Source of the DNA: Chitinophaga ginsengisoli
GTDB lineage: Bacteria; Bacteroidota; Bacteroidia; Chitinophagales; Chitinophagaceae
DNA: 64,000 nt
Assembly (NCBI RefSeq): GCF_003014595.1
Contig: NZ_PYGK01000005.1
Location: 310,001 to 374,000, forward strand
Direction of reading: 5' to 3'
Of this stretch, positions 44,866 to 54,084 are shown in pieces. The notes below the pieces were generated by a model, which saw only the letters and a program-made list of their open reading frames with translations, was not told the origin of the DNA and did no database searches. Position numbers and translations under genes: made by a program. Position 1 is the first letter of the stretch. Each line of letters begins with the position of its first letter.

Positions 44866-46069
44866 CTTTTTGTTTGTCCAGGCGGCGTAACAATTCTTCC
44901 ACTTCATTGCCATAATTCCGTTTAAAGTGAAATCGTTGCGCCTTCAGGAGCATTTCCCTGGCAGTGTCTTCGTCTTGTTCTTTCAGGGCGAGCAATGCCA
45001 GGTTCCTATAAGCATAGGCATTGCCTTTATTGAGCTGCAGTGATTTCAATATAAGCTCCCTGGCAGCCACCGGAAATCCCAGGTGCATCAGTACATAACC
45101 TTTATTATTGTAGGCATAGGCACATTCTTCATCATATGCTATCGCCTGATCAAAATAAGAGATCGCCTCCACATACAATTCCAGCTTGATACATTCAAAT
45201 CCGAGACTGTTCAGCAGTTCGGAAGATCCCGGATTCAGGGACAGGGCATGTGAGTATAGTCGCTGTGCCCAGGCATGGTTGCCCAGTTCACTATAGCAAT
45301 GCGCTACTTCTGCCAGTACTCCGGTATGTTGCGGATGCTTCTTGTGTACCTTTTCATAAAAGGGCAGCGCCTTTTGAAAATTCCTTTCCACTCTCCAGGT
45401 CACCCCCGACAGCCACAAGGCATTCACATGATCGGGCTGCATCTGTAACACCAGGTGACAGAGCGTCCGGCACCTGTGGATATCATTATACTGTAACAGG
45501 GCCTGTGCCTCGCCAAAATATCTTTCTATAGCGGCTTTCTTCTGCTGGGGGCCATAAAACAGCCGTATCAGCGGGTGAAAGAAGCTAATGTGGGAAGTTT
45601 TGACACGAGGGCTACGGAAAGGAACGTTGGTCTGCAAATTCCTGAGCGCCAGTATCTGTTCCAGGTAACTGTGGAAGATGATGCCGAGGGACTGGAATTT
45701 GTACTGACAGCGGTTTTCTATGCTGAGCAGTGAGAGGATGATGTGCTGCGGATGGAGTTGTTCATCTCCCAGCTTTTTCTGGTAATAGGCCGCATTTTCC
45801 AGCATCCTTTCCGCCTCTGTCATAATGGGGACCTTGGGTCTGTTCCCCGTAGGAATAGGCATACCAGGGCGTTGTTCCCAGTCAAGCGCGTGCAGCCACT
45901 GGACAAGCTTTTCCCTGTCGGCGGCATCGATGGCGATATCGCTGGCATAGGAGTCCAGAATACCCAGGAGGATCATCTGACTGTCTATGTAAAAAAGCTG
46001 CCTCTCCAGGCTAAAAGTCCTGGCATAGGCAAATGCTGTCTTCAGTTCATAGGAGGAAGTCAAAAGCAT
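44855..46069 (-). CDS. TPR protein with N-terminal Clp-N-like region
   Basis: 404 residues from the ATG at 46069; the frame's first codon (46075) is a TTG. The N-terminal 150 residues include EQLHPQHIILSLLSIENR, which recalls the repeat domain at the start of ClpA/ClpC, though a distant match. From about 190 come at least five TPR-like helical pairs (for example YNDIHRCRTLCHLVLQMQPDHVNALWLSG, ALSLNPGSSELLNSLG). No signal peptide. A TAnnTTTG core lies 23 nt upstream. Convergent with the sphingolipid operon, which it overlaps by 11 nt, but no functional link is evident. Confidence 0.8.
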   Translation of the reverse strand: MLLTSSYELKTAFAYARTFSLERQLFYIDSQMILLGILDSYASDIAIDAADREKLVQWLHALDWEQRPGMPIPTGNRPKVPIMTEAERMLENAAYYQKKLGDEQLHPQHIILSLLSIENRCQYKFQSLGIIFHSYLEQILALRNLQTNVPFRSPRVKTSHISFFHPLIRLFYGPQQKKAAIERYFGEAQALLQYNDIHRCRTLCHLVLQMQPDHVNALWLSGVTWRVERNFQKALPFYEKVHKKHPQHTGVLAEVAHCYSELGNHAWAQRLYSHALSLNPGSSELLNSLGFECIKLELYVEAISYFDQAIAYDEECAYAYNNKGYVLMHLGFPVAARELILKSLQLNKGNAYAYRNLALLALKEQDEDTAREMLLKAQRFHFKRNYGNEVEELLRRLDKQKATS

Positions 46070-46091
46070 CAGCAATGGTTAAGTACAATAT

Positions 46092-46099
46092 CAAATTTA
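46092..46099 (-). promoter_or_regulatory. Bacteroidota -7 element for the TPR gene
   Basis: CAAATTTA reads TAAATTTG on the minus strand (exact TAnnTTTG), 23 nt before the ATG at 46069. Confidence 0.6.
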
Positions 46100-46361
46100 T
46101 ATTATTTATGGGTATCTGCCAGCGGTCAAATCACCAGAATTCAATGCGCTGATACCTCATGCCGGGGCACAGCGGAAAATCAGCACGAATGCGGGTTCTC
46201 CGTTAAAACAAGTATACCCTTTTTCACTGCAATCAGATTGTAACTGAGGAGGTTATCTCGGAGAAAATTATACGGGAACAGTACAGGCCGTATAGCCATT
46301 GACTATTTACATGTTTGATATTCATATTTACCGGTTTTTTAATAATTCCTACCTTCATAAT

Positions 46362-47054
46362 ATGGAAGAATCAGAAAAACTGAAAAGGGTAGTAGAAGCC
46401 CGCATGAAGCTGAAGGCCCGCTTTGAGGACAAGATGAAGCAGACGCCTTCCGTTGCCGATAACAGGCCAATGGGCACCGGTAAACCGAATCGTCACGGTA
46501 TGCCGGTGGTACCTATTGGTCAGATCATTACCCATAAATGGCCGGTACTGGACCTGGGTATTGAACCGGAGATCCCCCTTGACGAATGGCGACTGGTGAT
46601 AGATGGAGCCGTGGAGCATCCGGTGGAACTGACCTGGGAGGATTTTATGGCTTTGCCACAGACGGAAGATATTTCCGACTTCCACTGTGTAACCACCTGG
46701 TCTAAACTGGATATGCACTGGAAAGGAGTACGTCTGCTGGACCTGGCGGCATTGGCGCTGCCTAAGGAGAATGCCACACATATCCTGTGTTACGGATATG
46801 ATGATTATACCACCAATGTATCTCTGGAAGAAGCATTGAAACCGGATGTGCTGTTGGTACATACCGTTGAGGGAGCCCCTTTGCCAATAGAGCATGGTGG
46901 TCCTGTAAGGATGATCACGCCTCAGTTATATGCCTGGAAAGGTTCAAAATGGATCCGCAGGATAGAATTCCTCACACAGAACAAATTAGGCTTCTGGGAA
47001 GAACGGGGTTATTCCAATACGGCCTATCCCTGGAGGAATGACCGTTATAGCTGA
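46362..47054 (+). CDS. Molybdopterin-dependent oxidoreductase (sulfite-oxidase fold)
   Basis: 230 residues from the ATG at 46362; an open frame continues 21 codons upstream but lacks coding character. The oxidoreductase_molyb domain is clear: DEWRLVIDGAVEHPVELTWEDFMALPQ, then the molybdenum-ligand cysteine in DFHCVTTWSKLDMHWKGV (about 107), and RMITPQLYAWKGSKWIRRIEFL at the end. No signal peptide or Tat motif, so it seems cytoplasmic, unlike MsrP/YedY. Length matches short family members in Bacteroidota. Substrate unknown. No partner haem subunit is nearby. Confidence 0.85.
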   Translation: MEESEKLKRVVEARMKLKARFEDKMKQTPSVADNRPMGTGKPNRHGMPVVPIGQIITHKWPVLDLGIEPEIPLDEWRLVIDGAVEHPVELTWEDFMALPQTEDISDFHCVTTWSKLDMHWKGVRLLDLAALALPKENATHILCYGYDDYTTNVSLEEALKPDVLLVHTVEGAPLPIEHGGPVRMITPQLYAWKGSKWIRRIEFLTQNKLGFWEERGYSNTAYPWRNDRYS

Positions 47055-47244
47055 TCCCCCGATTCCCTCCCTAATTGTTTGATTTTTATCATTTTTACTT
47101 TGTTATGTGTAATTCTGTTGATGTGACAGATCGTAGCTTTGTGGTCTCAAAAAGTGAGTACTTCCGGTGAAGCATGTTGCAGATCACTAAAATAGGGGAT
47201 GAATATGCCCAGGTTTGGTAATTTTCAATAAGCACAGATATTTT

Positions 47245-47252
47245 GAACTTTG
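47245..47252 (+). promoter_or_regulatory. Candidate promoter core of the small lipoprotein gene
   Basis: GAACTTTG (seven of eight to TAnnTTTG) 34 nt before the ATG, with TTTC about 19 bp upstream. An exact TAGCTTTG also occurs at 47134-47141. Confidence 0.4.
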
Positions 47253-47286
47253 CTACTCAATCAGAGTAATCACTAAAAAACGCAGA

Positions 47287-47476
47287 ATGAAGTTCAAAAA
47301 GACCTTAGCTGCAATGTCTGTATTTGTTTTAGCAGCATGTATTGTATCAGTTCTCCAAAGACTCATTCAACATTAATAAGTATACACTGCCTGATTTCAG
47401 TAATGATGCCGTACAGCTTATTTACAGGAAGCAGCAGTTTAAAATATTCGGAGCGTTACCAGCGTCTGAAAAATAA
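47287..47476 (+). pseudogene. Frameshifted small lipoprotein gene
   Basis: ATG at 47287 starts MKFKKTLAAMSVFVLAAC, a clean lipoprotein signal with LAAC lipobox, but the frame stops at 47376 after 29 residues. In the next frame, 47342-47476 is open and coherent (LYQFSKDSFNINKYTLPDF... to ...FGALPASEK) with no start of its own. Joining the two by a single-base change between 47333 and 47374 gives a lipoprotein of about 62 residues. A promoter core lies upstream and an inverted repeat at the end. Either a decayed gene or a one-base sequence error. No slippery site is visible, so programmed frameshifting is less likely. Confidence 0.6.
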
Positions 47477-47489
47477 TAACTGGTAACGC
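47453..47489 (+). terminator. Inverted repeat at the end of the small lipoprotein gene
   Basis: GCGTTACCAG pairs perfectly with CTGGTAACGC around a 17-nt loop that contains the stop codon of the second frame. No T-run follows. Confidence 0.5.
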
Positions 47490-47590
47490 CCCGCTGTCAT
47501 GACAACTGTGACAGGAACTTATGTTACATGAACAGTGTAAACAGTTGTAGGTTTAGCAATGGCTGGAGTATTCCTACTTTAGCCTTTTTT

Positions 47591-49186
47591 TTATTCTTCC
47601 GGCGTCAACCAAACCAACCTTGATTTTCTTTCCTTCGCGGTCATCTCCAGTTTCAGCGTTACATAAGTATTCGTTGCTTTGTTATAGTCTGAAAGATTGA
47701 ATACCGCCAGTGCATGTTTCTCATCCTTTTTCAGTGGTCCGAAGAACAGGCTCCGTTCTGGCGTAGGGCTTCCTGTTATGTAGGAGAATGCCTGTCCACC
47801 GGCGAGCGTACGTAATTGTACAATGTTTCCGTTAGCCGGATGTGAGTTCTGTTCTGCATCATTCATCAGCACATATAATTTGTTCTTAGTATGCAGATAG
47901 GCAAATGAGCGGTATTGTTCCGACTGTACCAGGTGCTGGGTAGACAGCTTCCGCTGAGCGATGTAGAAAGAAGGATAGATAGTATTTTTGAGATATTGTT
48001 TCTTCGGAATGAAGCTGGCAGACAGCAATTTGCCGTTTACATCAAATGAGGCAACGGCCACGTTGTCCAGCATATAGTAAGTATAGGGCGTACCATCCCT
48101 TGGTATATGTTTTTCGTTGATCAGCTCTTCGTAAATAACTGAGAAACTGCCGTCATCGTTAATGACGAGGTCCTGCGGCATGCCGGTGAATGTTTCTTTT
48201 GCTCCGTATAGCTTCTTTTTCTGTGTATCAGCTTCGGTAGGATATATACTGATCTCCTGTTCAACTTTGGCTTTAAAAGGGTCTATAACGAGCAGGAAAC
48301 CTGCATAAGGCTGTGGGTTGGCATCTTCTATATGAGCAGCGCCGAGCAGCATCAGTTTCTTTGTAGCGGGATTGAAGCGTACGATAGCGCTATCGGCCAT
48401 GCGGTTATCAGACAGGTCCAGTAGTGTAGATGTCATACGTCTTCCGTTTTTCGGAAGCGTCATCATCACCAGTTGTCCTTCGCGGTCGCCAGAAGCGATC
48501 TCGTTGTAGGCAAAGCCCAGAACGCATATCCTGTCGTCTCCCAATACCGCCATATCCAGGTAGTTCAGCGAGGCATATTTGAAAGCCGGCTGGTAAAAAG
48601 CGCGGCTGATCTCCTGGTGATTCCCATTGTATGCCACGACCTCCATCTGGTTTTTATCTGCCAGGCCGCTGTTATCGCGACGGATAAATACCGCATAATT
48701 ATCACTGTCAGGATCTTTACTGACAGCAAAAGAGTTTACAGGGTCAAATTCAGGGATCCAGCGTACATCCTTGAATAAGTATCTTTCTGCTTCCGCAAGC
48801 TTTTCTTCCCTTTCCAGGTTGCCGGTAGCGCCATCAAACACTAACCTGTGGAGAACAGGAGTCCTTTCCTGGACCTCGCTGATCAGGACTGCGATAGTGC
48901 CACTGGTTTCGAAAATAGCATTGACGCGGGCACCTTTCAGCTTCCCAAAGGAGGGATCATGATGTTTATAGCCTGCCAGCTTGTGTTCGGGATTGTAAAT
49001 GGTAATGTCTATACCGTTTCTGGCGCTCAGGTGTACGACAACGGTATTGCCGTTTTTAAGCTGGAGCAGTTTTGCATGCCCGCTTTCAGGTTCCTCAAAT
49101 AAGGGGGATTCAGCTACGGTCTTGAATTGCGCATAGGCAAATGCATGTAACAGTGTCACCAGACATATCAGGGTGATCTTTTTCAT
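47591..49186 (-). CDS. Secreted protein of unknown function
   Basis: 531 residues with a signal peptide (ITLICLVTLLHAFAYAQ). Many short beta-strand-like stretches and repeated VxHLSARNGIDITIYN / RLVFDGATGNLEREE / VASFDVNGKLLSASF-type elements suggest a beta-propeller, but I recognise no family. Not a lipoprotein. Follows the SF1 helicase on the same strand by 65 nt with no visible promoter core between, so it might be read from the same transcript; no functional link is apparent. Confidence 0.75.
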   Translation of the reverse strand: MKKITLICLVTLLHAFAYAQFKTVAESPLFEEPESGHAKLLQLKNGNTVVVHLSARNGIDITIYNPEHKLAGYKHHDPSFGKLKGARVNAIFETSGTIAVLISEVQERTPVLHRLVFDGATGNLEREEKLAEAERYLFKDVRWIPEFDPVNSFAVSKDPDSDNYAVFIRRDNSGLADKNQMEVVAYNGNHQEISRAFYQPAFKYASLNYLDMAVLGDDRICVLGFAYNEIASGDREGQLVMMTLPKNGRRMTSTLLDLSDNRMADSAIVRFNPATKKLMLLGAAHIEDANPQPYAGFLLVIDPFKAKVEQEISIYPTEADTQKKKLYGAKETFTGMPQDLVINDDGSFSVIYEELINEKHIPRDGTPYTYYMLDNVAVASFDVNGKLLSASFIPKKQYLKNTIYPSFYIAQRKLSTQHLVQSEQYRSFAYLHTKNKLYVLMNDAEQNSHPANGNIVQLRTLAGGQAFSYITGSPTPERSLFFGPLKKDEKHALAVFNLSDYNKATNTYVTLKLEMTAKERKSRLVWLTPEE

Positions 49187-49251
49187 AGGTTCAGGTTGTT
49201 AGGAATGGATATAATGACAATACTAAGAATAAAGGTATCAAAATTTCCGAC

Positions 49252-51159
49252 CTAGTTATCCATAAATTCCCAGGCGCTCTGGTAGGCGTTTTGCTGCTCC
49301 GCATAGGTGATAAACCCGGCATAGAAGGGCAGTTGGGACAATGTAGCACTGTCGCCGATGATTACCAGCTTCTTACGCGCCCTTGTCATCGCCACGTTCA
49401 TACGGCGGATATCGGACAGGAAGCCGATCTTGTTATCGTTATTGCTCCTGGTCATGCTGATGTAGACAATATCCCTTTCCTGGCCCTGGAAACTATCTAT
49501 GGTATTCACAGAGATCTTATCCCCATAGGTCTGCAGTTCCGGAGAGAATTGCAGCTGTTCCTTCAGGAGATGGATCTGTTGCTTATAGGGGGAAATAATG
49601 GCGATGGAAGGAAAATCCTGCTGCTGGTAATGAGGGCTGAGCCCTGATACAAGCTGTGTCAGGTGTTTGAACAGGAAGGCTGCTTCCTCCGGGTTGGTGG
49701 TGCTGGTGCCTTCGGATTTTTCGTCAAATCCGCAGCCGGCGGTATCCACAAAGGAGAGGGGCACATCCTGGGGGAAGAGGGTATGTCCGGCTACAGAAGC
49801 ATGTGCCTTCAGCCTGTCTTCATAGAAGATAGATGAAGAGTAACCCATGATCATCTGGTGCATGCGGTATTGTTCCTCCAGTAGCACTACTGAGGCAGGG
49901 TGCATGGCGATGCATTTCTCCAGCAGGGTGGTACTCAGCCCGTTCCTGGCGGCTTCGTCCGACTTGACGGTAGGTGACAGCTGGCAATGGTCGCCGGCCA
50001 ATACCACCTTCTGCGCCTTCAGGATGGGAATCCAGCAGGCGGGTTCCAAAGCCTGTCCGGCTTCGTCGATGACGATGGTATGGTATTTCAGCTGGCGTAC
50101 GGTGTAGTGATTGGCGCCAACCAGGGTCGCCGTGATCACCTGGGCCTTTGCCAGCAGGTCGTCCATGATATATTGTTCGGTATTTTCGATAGATTTCATG
50201 ATACTGCGGGCCTCGTCAAACAGCGCCTTGCGTTGTTCCCGTTCTGCCTTGCCGAAGTTCCGCTTGTATTTATGGGCCATATCCCGGAATTCATTGGCCT
50301 GTTTTTTCAGGCGTTTGATCTCCTTCATGCTGTTGTGTTCTGCCATCCGGCTATCCAGCGTGAGGGCGGAGAGCCTTTCGGAAACACGGGCAGGGTTACC
50401 TACGCGCAGTACGTTCAGTCCTTCGTCAGACAGCTTTTCACTTAGCAGGTCCACAGCGGTATTGCTGGGCGCCACCACGAGTATCTGTTTGTTATCCTGT
50501 TTGATGAGCATCTTAATAGCCTGTACAAGGGTAGTGGTCTTGCCGGTACCAGGAGGGCCATGTACAATAGCCAGATCATTCGCAGCCAGTATTTTGTTCA
50601 CCGCCGCCTGCTGCGACTCATTCAGACGGGGGATCGTCACCGGAGGCAGATCATCCCGGAAGGTGGGCGATTTCTCACCGGTCAGTATCCTGATGAGCTG
50701 ATCGTTCTCTTCTTTGCTGACGCGGGTATCGGCCTGTTTAAGGGCATTCTGCATCTCATCGTAGCTGTTATCATCAAACAGCAGATCGATGCCCAGTTTG
50801 CCGTTATTAGCCCATTCGGGCAGCTCATCCGTACGGAGGGTGATTTTCAGGCGGTTACCGCCCTGATAGGAGATAGTACCTTCTATACGGTCGGTTTTAG
50901 GATCATGATTCGAAAAAAGGACTGCCGACACGCCAAAACGGAGCTGGTGACCGATATCCTGGTGGGTGGTGCGCTCAACTTCCACGGTGAGATAGTCCCC
51001 GCGGCTCATTTCCGAACCTCTGATGGCAATAGGGTACCAGGTAAGTCCATTCGCCCTGCGTTCGGCTACAGACGTTGATGCTGTCATTTCCAGATATGCT
51101 TTCCTGTCTACTTCCCGCTCTGTTTTCAGTAATTCAAGCAGCTTTTTGAAATAATCCAT
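49252..51159 (-). CDS. SF1B helicase, IGHMBP2/Upf1-like
   Basis: 635-residue ATP-dependent helicase acting on DNA and/or RNA. Motifs in order: Walker A HGPPGTGKTTT (about 200), DEAGQALEP (motif II, about 365), VLAGDHCQLSPTVKS (motif III), VNTIDSFQGQERDIVYISMTRSN (motif V, about 555) and RMNVAMTRARKKLVIIGD (motif VI). The N-terminal 170 residues hold the beta-barrel domain typical of Upf1-like proteins. Complete and of usual length for the bacterial group. The promoter core is only 4 nt from the start codon, pointing to a leaderless mRNA. Confidence 0.92.
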   Translation of the reverse strand: MDYFKKLLELLKTEREVDRKAYLEMTASTSVAERRANGLTWYPIAIRGSEMSRGDYLTVEVERTTHQDIGHQLRFGVSAVLFSNHDPKTDRIEGTISYQGGNRLKITLRTDELPEWANNGKLGIDLLFDDNSYDEMQNALKQADTRVSKEENDQLIRILTGEKSPTFRDDLPPVTIPRLNESQQAAVNKILAANDLAIVHGPPGTGKTTTLVQAIKMLIKQDNKQILVVAPSNTAVDLLSEKLSDEGLNVLRVGNPARVSERLSALTLDSRMAEHNSMKEIKRLKKQANEFRDMAHKYKRNFGKAEREQRKALFDEARSIMKSIENTEQYIMDDLLAKAQVITATLVGANHYTVRQLKYHTIVIDEAGQALEPACWIPILKAQKVVLAGDHCQLSPTVKSDEAARNGLSTTLLEKCIAMHPASVVLLEEQYRMHQMIMGYSSSIFYEDRLKAHASVAGHTLFPQDVPLSFVDTAGCGFDEKSEGTSTTNPEEAAFLFKHLTQLVSGLSPHYQQQDFPSIAIISPYKQQIHLLKEQLQFSPELQTYGDKISVNTIDSFQGQERDIVYISMTRSNNDNKIGFLSDIRRMNVAMTRARKKLVIIGDSATLSQLPFYAGFITYAEQQNAYQSAWEFMDN

Positions 51160-51163
51160 TCTG

Positions 51164-51171
51164 CAAAGGTA
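51164..51171 (-). promoter_or_regulatory. -7 element adjoining the helicase start (leaderless transcript)
   Basis: CAAAGGTA reads TACCTTTG, an exact TAnnTTTG core, and the minus-strand sequence is TACCTTTGCAGAATG. Transcription would start at or next to the ATG. Confidence 0.55.
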
Positions 51172-51241
51172 AGACGAATGGCAGATATTCGGGGGAGACA
51201 GGTGAAACAGCCGGGTAATGGTACCCGACTGTTCGGGCTGC

Positions 51242-52228
51242 TTATTTCTTTAGTCTTTGAATGATATTGGTTGTATAACTGACATCCTTCGTGATATTAC
51301 CGCCCTGATCCTTATTGTGATAGCTGCAACCGAAGATGAATTCCATCATACCACTGCCAGGAGCAGAGACCTTCAGGGTATCCGCTATTTTCAGTTCCTC
51401 ACCAGGTATGGTAGCCTGGCCCGCATTGATGGCGCAACCGGCCCCTACACCGATCAGCACGTTCTGGCGATTACCGATGCCATCACCATATGATTTTACC
51501 CATTTCATTACATCAGCGGCTTTGTTCCAGTAGGACATAGTCATCACGTAATCAATGTATTGTTTCGACCTTTTGATCTGCTCCAGGTTGTAGTTGTTAT
51601 AATCCACCACAGACAATATTCTGCCTGTCTTTGATACCGGGCCTACATATTTGCTGAGGGCTATGATACTGCTGTCGATATTCGCTGTTCTGACATTACC
51701 ATATTCCAGGTCAAGGTCTATCCCGTCAAATTTCCATTTGTCCAGGGAGTCTCTCACGATCTTCGCCATGGAATCGGCCGCTGCGGAGGATAGCTTTACC
51801 AGTCCGCCGGCGAAGGAAGTCGCCACTATCCTGATACCCCTCTTCTGCAGGGCATGTGCCTTGGTCAGCACATCACTCCACTCATTCTGACCAGATACGC
51901 CCCTATGTTCAAATTCCCAGCCTCCTGCAGCTGTTCTGCCAATACCCAGGGTGAAGATGTTGACAACATCCACGCCATCCGGCATAGCATCCAAAGGCCC
52001 TACTGTGGACCTGTCGTAACAGCAGCCACCCCAGTAGTCGACCATGATCGGCCTTTTGGTGAGGGGCTTACCATAAAAGGGAGAAGTATCTTCATGATGG
52101 GTAGTGTCAATACCTGGTCCTGGTGGATTGTTGTTGTCTTTCTTACAGGAATGGGATAAAGTAAGCATTGTACTCAAACATAACAACAGCGCGGAAGTTT
52201 TTACGATAAAGTAGAATTTGGGTTTCAT
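51242..52228 (-). CDS. GH18 lipoprotein, chitinase/endo-beta-N-acetylglucosaminidase-like
   Basis: 328 residues. Lipoprotein signal with C28 in LSHSC, then a TIM-barrel GH18 domain. The catalytic DxxDxDxE motif is intact as D168-G-I-D171-L-D173-L-E175. Short barrel and DYWGGCCYDRS start resemble the EndoF/EndoH-like branch that cuts the chitobiose core of N-glycans, or single-domain chitinases. Which substrate is used cannot be settled by eye. Single gene. No carbohydrate-binding module. Confidence 0.85.
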   Translation of the reverse strand: MKPKFYFIVKTSALLLCLSTMLTLSHSCKKDNNNPPGPGIDTTHHEDTSPFYGKPLTKRPIMVDYWGGCCYDRSTVGPLDAMPDGVDVVNIFTLGIGRTAAGGWEFEHRGVSGQNEWSDVLTKAHALQKRGIRIVATSFAGGLVKLSSAAADSMAKIVRDSLDKWKFDGIDLDLEYGNVRTANIDSSIIALSKYVGPVSKTGRILSVVDYNNYNLEQIKRSKQYIDYVMTMSYWNKAADVMKWVKSYGDGIGNRQNVLIGVGAGCAINAGQATIPGEELKIADTLKVSAPGSGMMEFIFGCSYHNKDQGGNITKDVSYTTNIIQRLKK

Positions 52229-52528
52229 GTGTAACCGGATAAATTTTAAACGTTAAATGAATCTTAAATATAGAGATCAGCAATACAGACAATGTTAACC
52301 TTCAGCAGGTATATTATCTTAAAGCAATAAAAACTGGTGATGGCAATGTGATGAAGGCAGTTGCTGACAGCAATAATAAACGCATGAAATGAGATATTCG
52401 TATAACCTGGAAGCCGTCACCCGGTGCTGGTCTGTTATCTGGAAAACCGGAAAGAAAAGACAACAGAATTTTTACAGAATTAGCTCCGATATTTGGATAC
52501 ATTCCGGTAATCAGATTATTGATAAACT
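52229..52528. other. Divergent control region, GH18 and HD genes
   Basis: 300 bp without a supported gene. GATATTTG at 52488-52495 (seven of eight to TAnnTTTG) lies 33 nt before the HD gene start and is the best promoter guess. Nothing clear was found for the GH18 gene. Confidence 0.5.
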
Positions 52529-53119
52529 ATGGAACTAACACAAACGGAGTATCTCGCTGAGAAATATGTTGTTGATCTGTTTACCCGGTTGGCTTCCACT
52601 TATCTGGTATATCACAATCTTTCTCATACCGAGCGCGTTGTAGTGCATGCTATGGAAATTGCCGATCATTACAGGTTGAACGAAAAGGACAGGTTTATTT
52701 TAAATATAGCGGCCTGGTTCCATGATACAGGCCACCTTATTGCTGATATTGCGTTACATGAGCAGGCGGGTGTCCGGCTGATGAAATCCTTTTTTGTTGA
52801 TAAGGAGATCGATGAAGCGTTGACCGATACGATTGCTGATTGTATAATGGCTACCAAATGGCCTACCGCTCCTAAGACACTGTTAGAGGAAATTATCTGT
52901 GATGCAGATACGTATCATTTCGGAACAAAAGAATTTGAATTAACCGATGAGTTGGTAAAGAAAGAATTCCAGCTACGGACACATAAGAACTATGCTCACT
53001 GGTGCGATGATACATTGAGACTATTAAAAGCGCATCGTTTCTTTACTGCTTATTGCCGTGATAAGCTGGATAAGGGAAAGGAAGCGAACATTGCATATAT
53101 GGAAACAAAAAAGACCTAA
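52529..53119 (+). CDS. HD-domain phosphohydrolase
   Basis: 196-residue single-domain HD protein: HNLSHTERVV (first metal His, about 30), AWFHDTGHL (HD pair, about 66), and a later CDADTYHFG (about 128) as the last metal ligand. The family hydrolyses nucleotides or cyclic nucleotides. No GGDEF, RelA or sensor domain is attached. Substrate unknown. Confidence 0.85.
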   Translation: MELTQTEYLAEKYVVDLFTRLASTYLVYHNLSHTERVVVHAMEIADHYRLNEKDRFILNIAAWFHDTGHLIADIALHEQAGVRLMKSFFVDKEIDEALTDTIADCIMATKWPTAPKTLLEEIICDADTYHFGTKEFELTDELVKKEFQLRTHKNYAHWCDDTLRLLKAHRFFTAYCRDKLDKGKEANIAYMETKKT

Positions 53120-53205
53120 CTAAAAAATAACCAATTAAATTAGCTGAACAATCTACCTGATATCTGAATCGTAGATTTTACTTATTCCTACAACTGTTAT
53201 ACACC

Positions 53206-54006
53206 ATGTGTAAAAAGACCTTATACCTTTTTCTGTTTCTCGTAGCGCTGCTACCTCGCTTCTCATTGGCACAACAACCTGATACTGTTGTTTCGGCGCC
53301 GCAGTTACAGCAGGACTCACTTTATCAGCATCAGCCGGAGAAGATTAAAAGACATTATAAGGGGCTGCTGCTGGTACCTGCTACATTCATCATATACGGA
53401 GCGGCTTCTCTTAACGTAAGCGGGCTAAAAGGTGTGAATGATAAAGTGAAAGAGGAAGTATACCTGGAAGGGAACCATAAGATGCACCACCTCGACAATT
53501 ACCTGCAGTATGCACCGGGCCTGATGGTATATGGACTAAACCTCGCAGGTATCAAAGGCAAACATAATTTTGTGGACCGTACAGCTATCTATGCGATGGC
53601 AAATATCATCATGGGAAGTACGGTAACAGTCACCAAGCATCTTACGCATGAGACGCGGCCAGATGGATCTAACGATTTATCCTTTCCCTCAGGGCATACC
53701 GCTACTGCATTTGCTGCAGCTGAATTCCTGATGCGGGAGTACCAGGATGTATCGCTATGGTATGGCGTAGCAGGATATGCAATGGCCGCTACCACAGGAT
53801 ATCTTCGTATGTTGAATAACAGGCACTGGTTTGGTGATATTGTAGCGGGAGCTGGCGTCGGTATACTTTCAACAGAGTTGGCTTATTCCTTATATCCTTC
53901 TGTGAAGAGGATATTCCACAGTAAGAAAACCGATATGGCGACGCTGATATTACCAACCTATCAGCAGGGCGCATTTGGTTTGAGTATGGTACATCGTTTT
54001 AAATGA
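53206..54006 (+). CDS. PAP2-family membrane phosphatase
   Basis: 266 residues. N-terminal signal/anchor (TLYLFLFLVALLPRFSLAQ), several membrane helices, and the PAP2 signature set: KHLTHETRPDGS (C1, about 144), SFPSGHTATAFAAA (C2, about 161) and NNRHWFGDIVAGAGVG (C3, about 206). Likely dephosphorylates undecaprenyl pyrophosphate or a phospholipid at the periplasmic face. A bidirectional terminator follows. Confidence 0.88.
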   Translation: MCKKTLYLFLFLVALLPRFSLAQQPDTVVSAPQLQQDSLYQHQPEKIKRHYKGLLLVPATFIIYGAASLNVSGLKGVNDKVKEEVYLEGNHKMHHLDNYLQYAPGLMVYGLNLAGIKGKHNFVDRTAIYAMANIIMGSTVTVTKHLTHETRPDGSNDLSFPSGHTATAFAAAEFLMREYQDVSLWYGVAGYAMAATTGYLRMLNNRHWFGDIVAGAGVGILSTELAYSLYPSVKRIFHSKKTDMATLILPTYQQGAFGLSMVHRFK

Positions 54007-54030
54007 GTATTCGTCGGGAGCACTAATATA

Positions 54031-54075
54031 TCCCCGGAAAAGGGGATGCCATATCCCCACATTTGGGGATATGGC
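54031..54075. terminator. Paired hairpins between convergent genes
   Basis: GCCATATCCCCA (54048-54059) pairs perfectly with TGGGGATATGGC (54064-54075) around 4 nt; a smaller TCCCC/GGGGA hairpin precedes at 54031-54046. Placed to end both the PAP2 transcript and the opposing lipoprotein transcript. Confidence 0.75.
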
Positions 54076-54084
54076 TTACACCTG

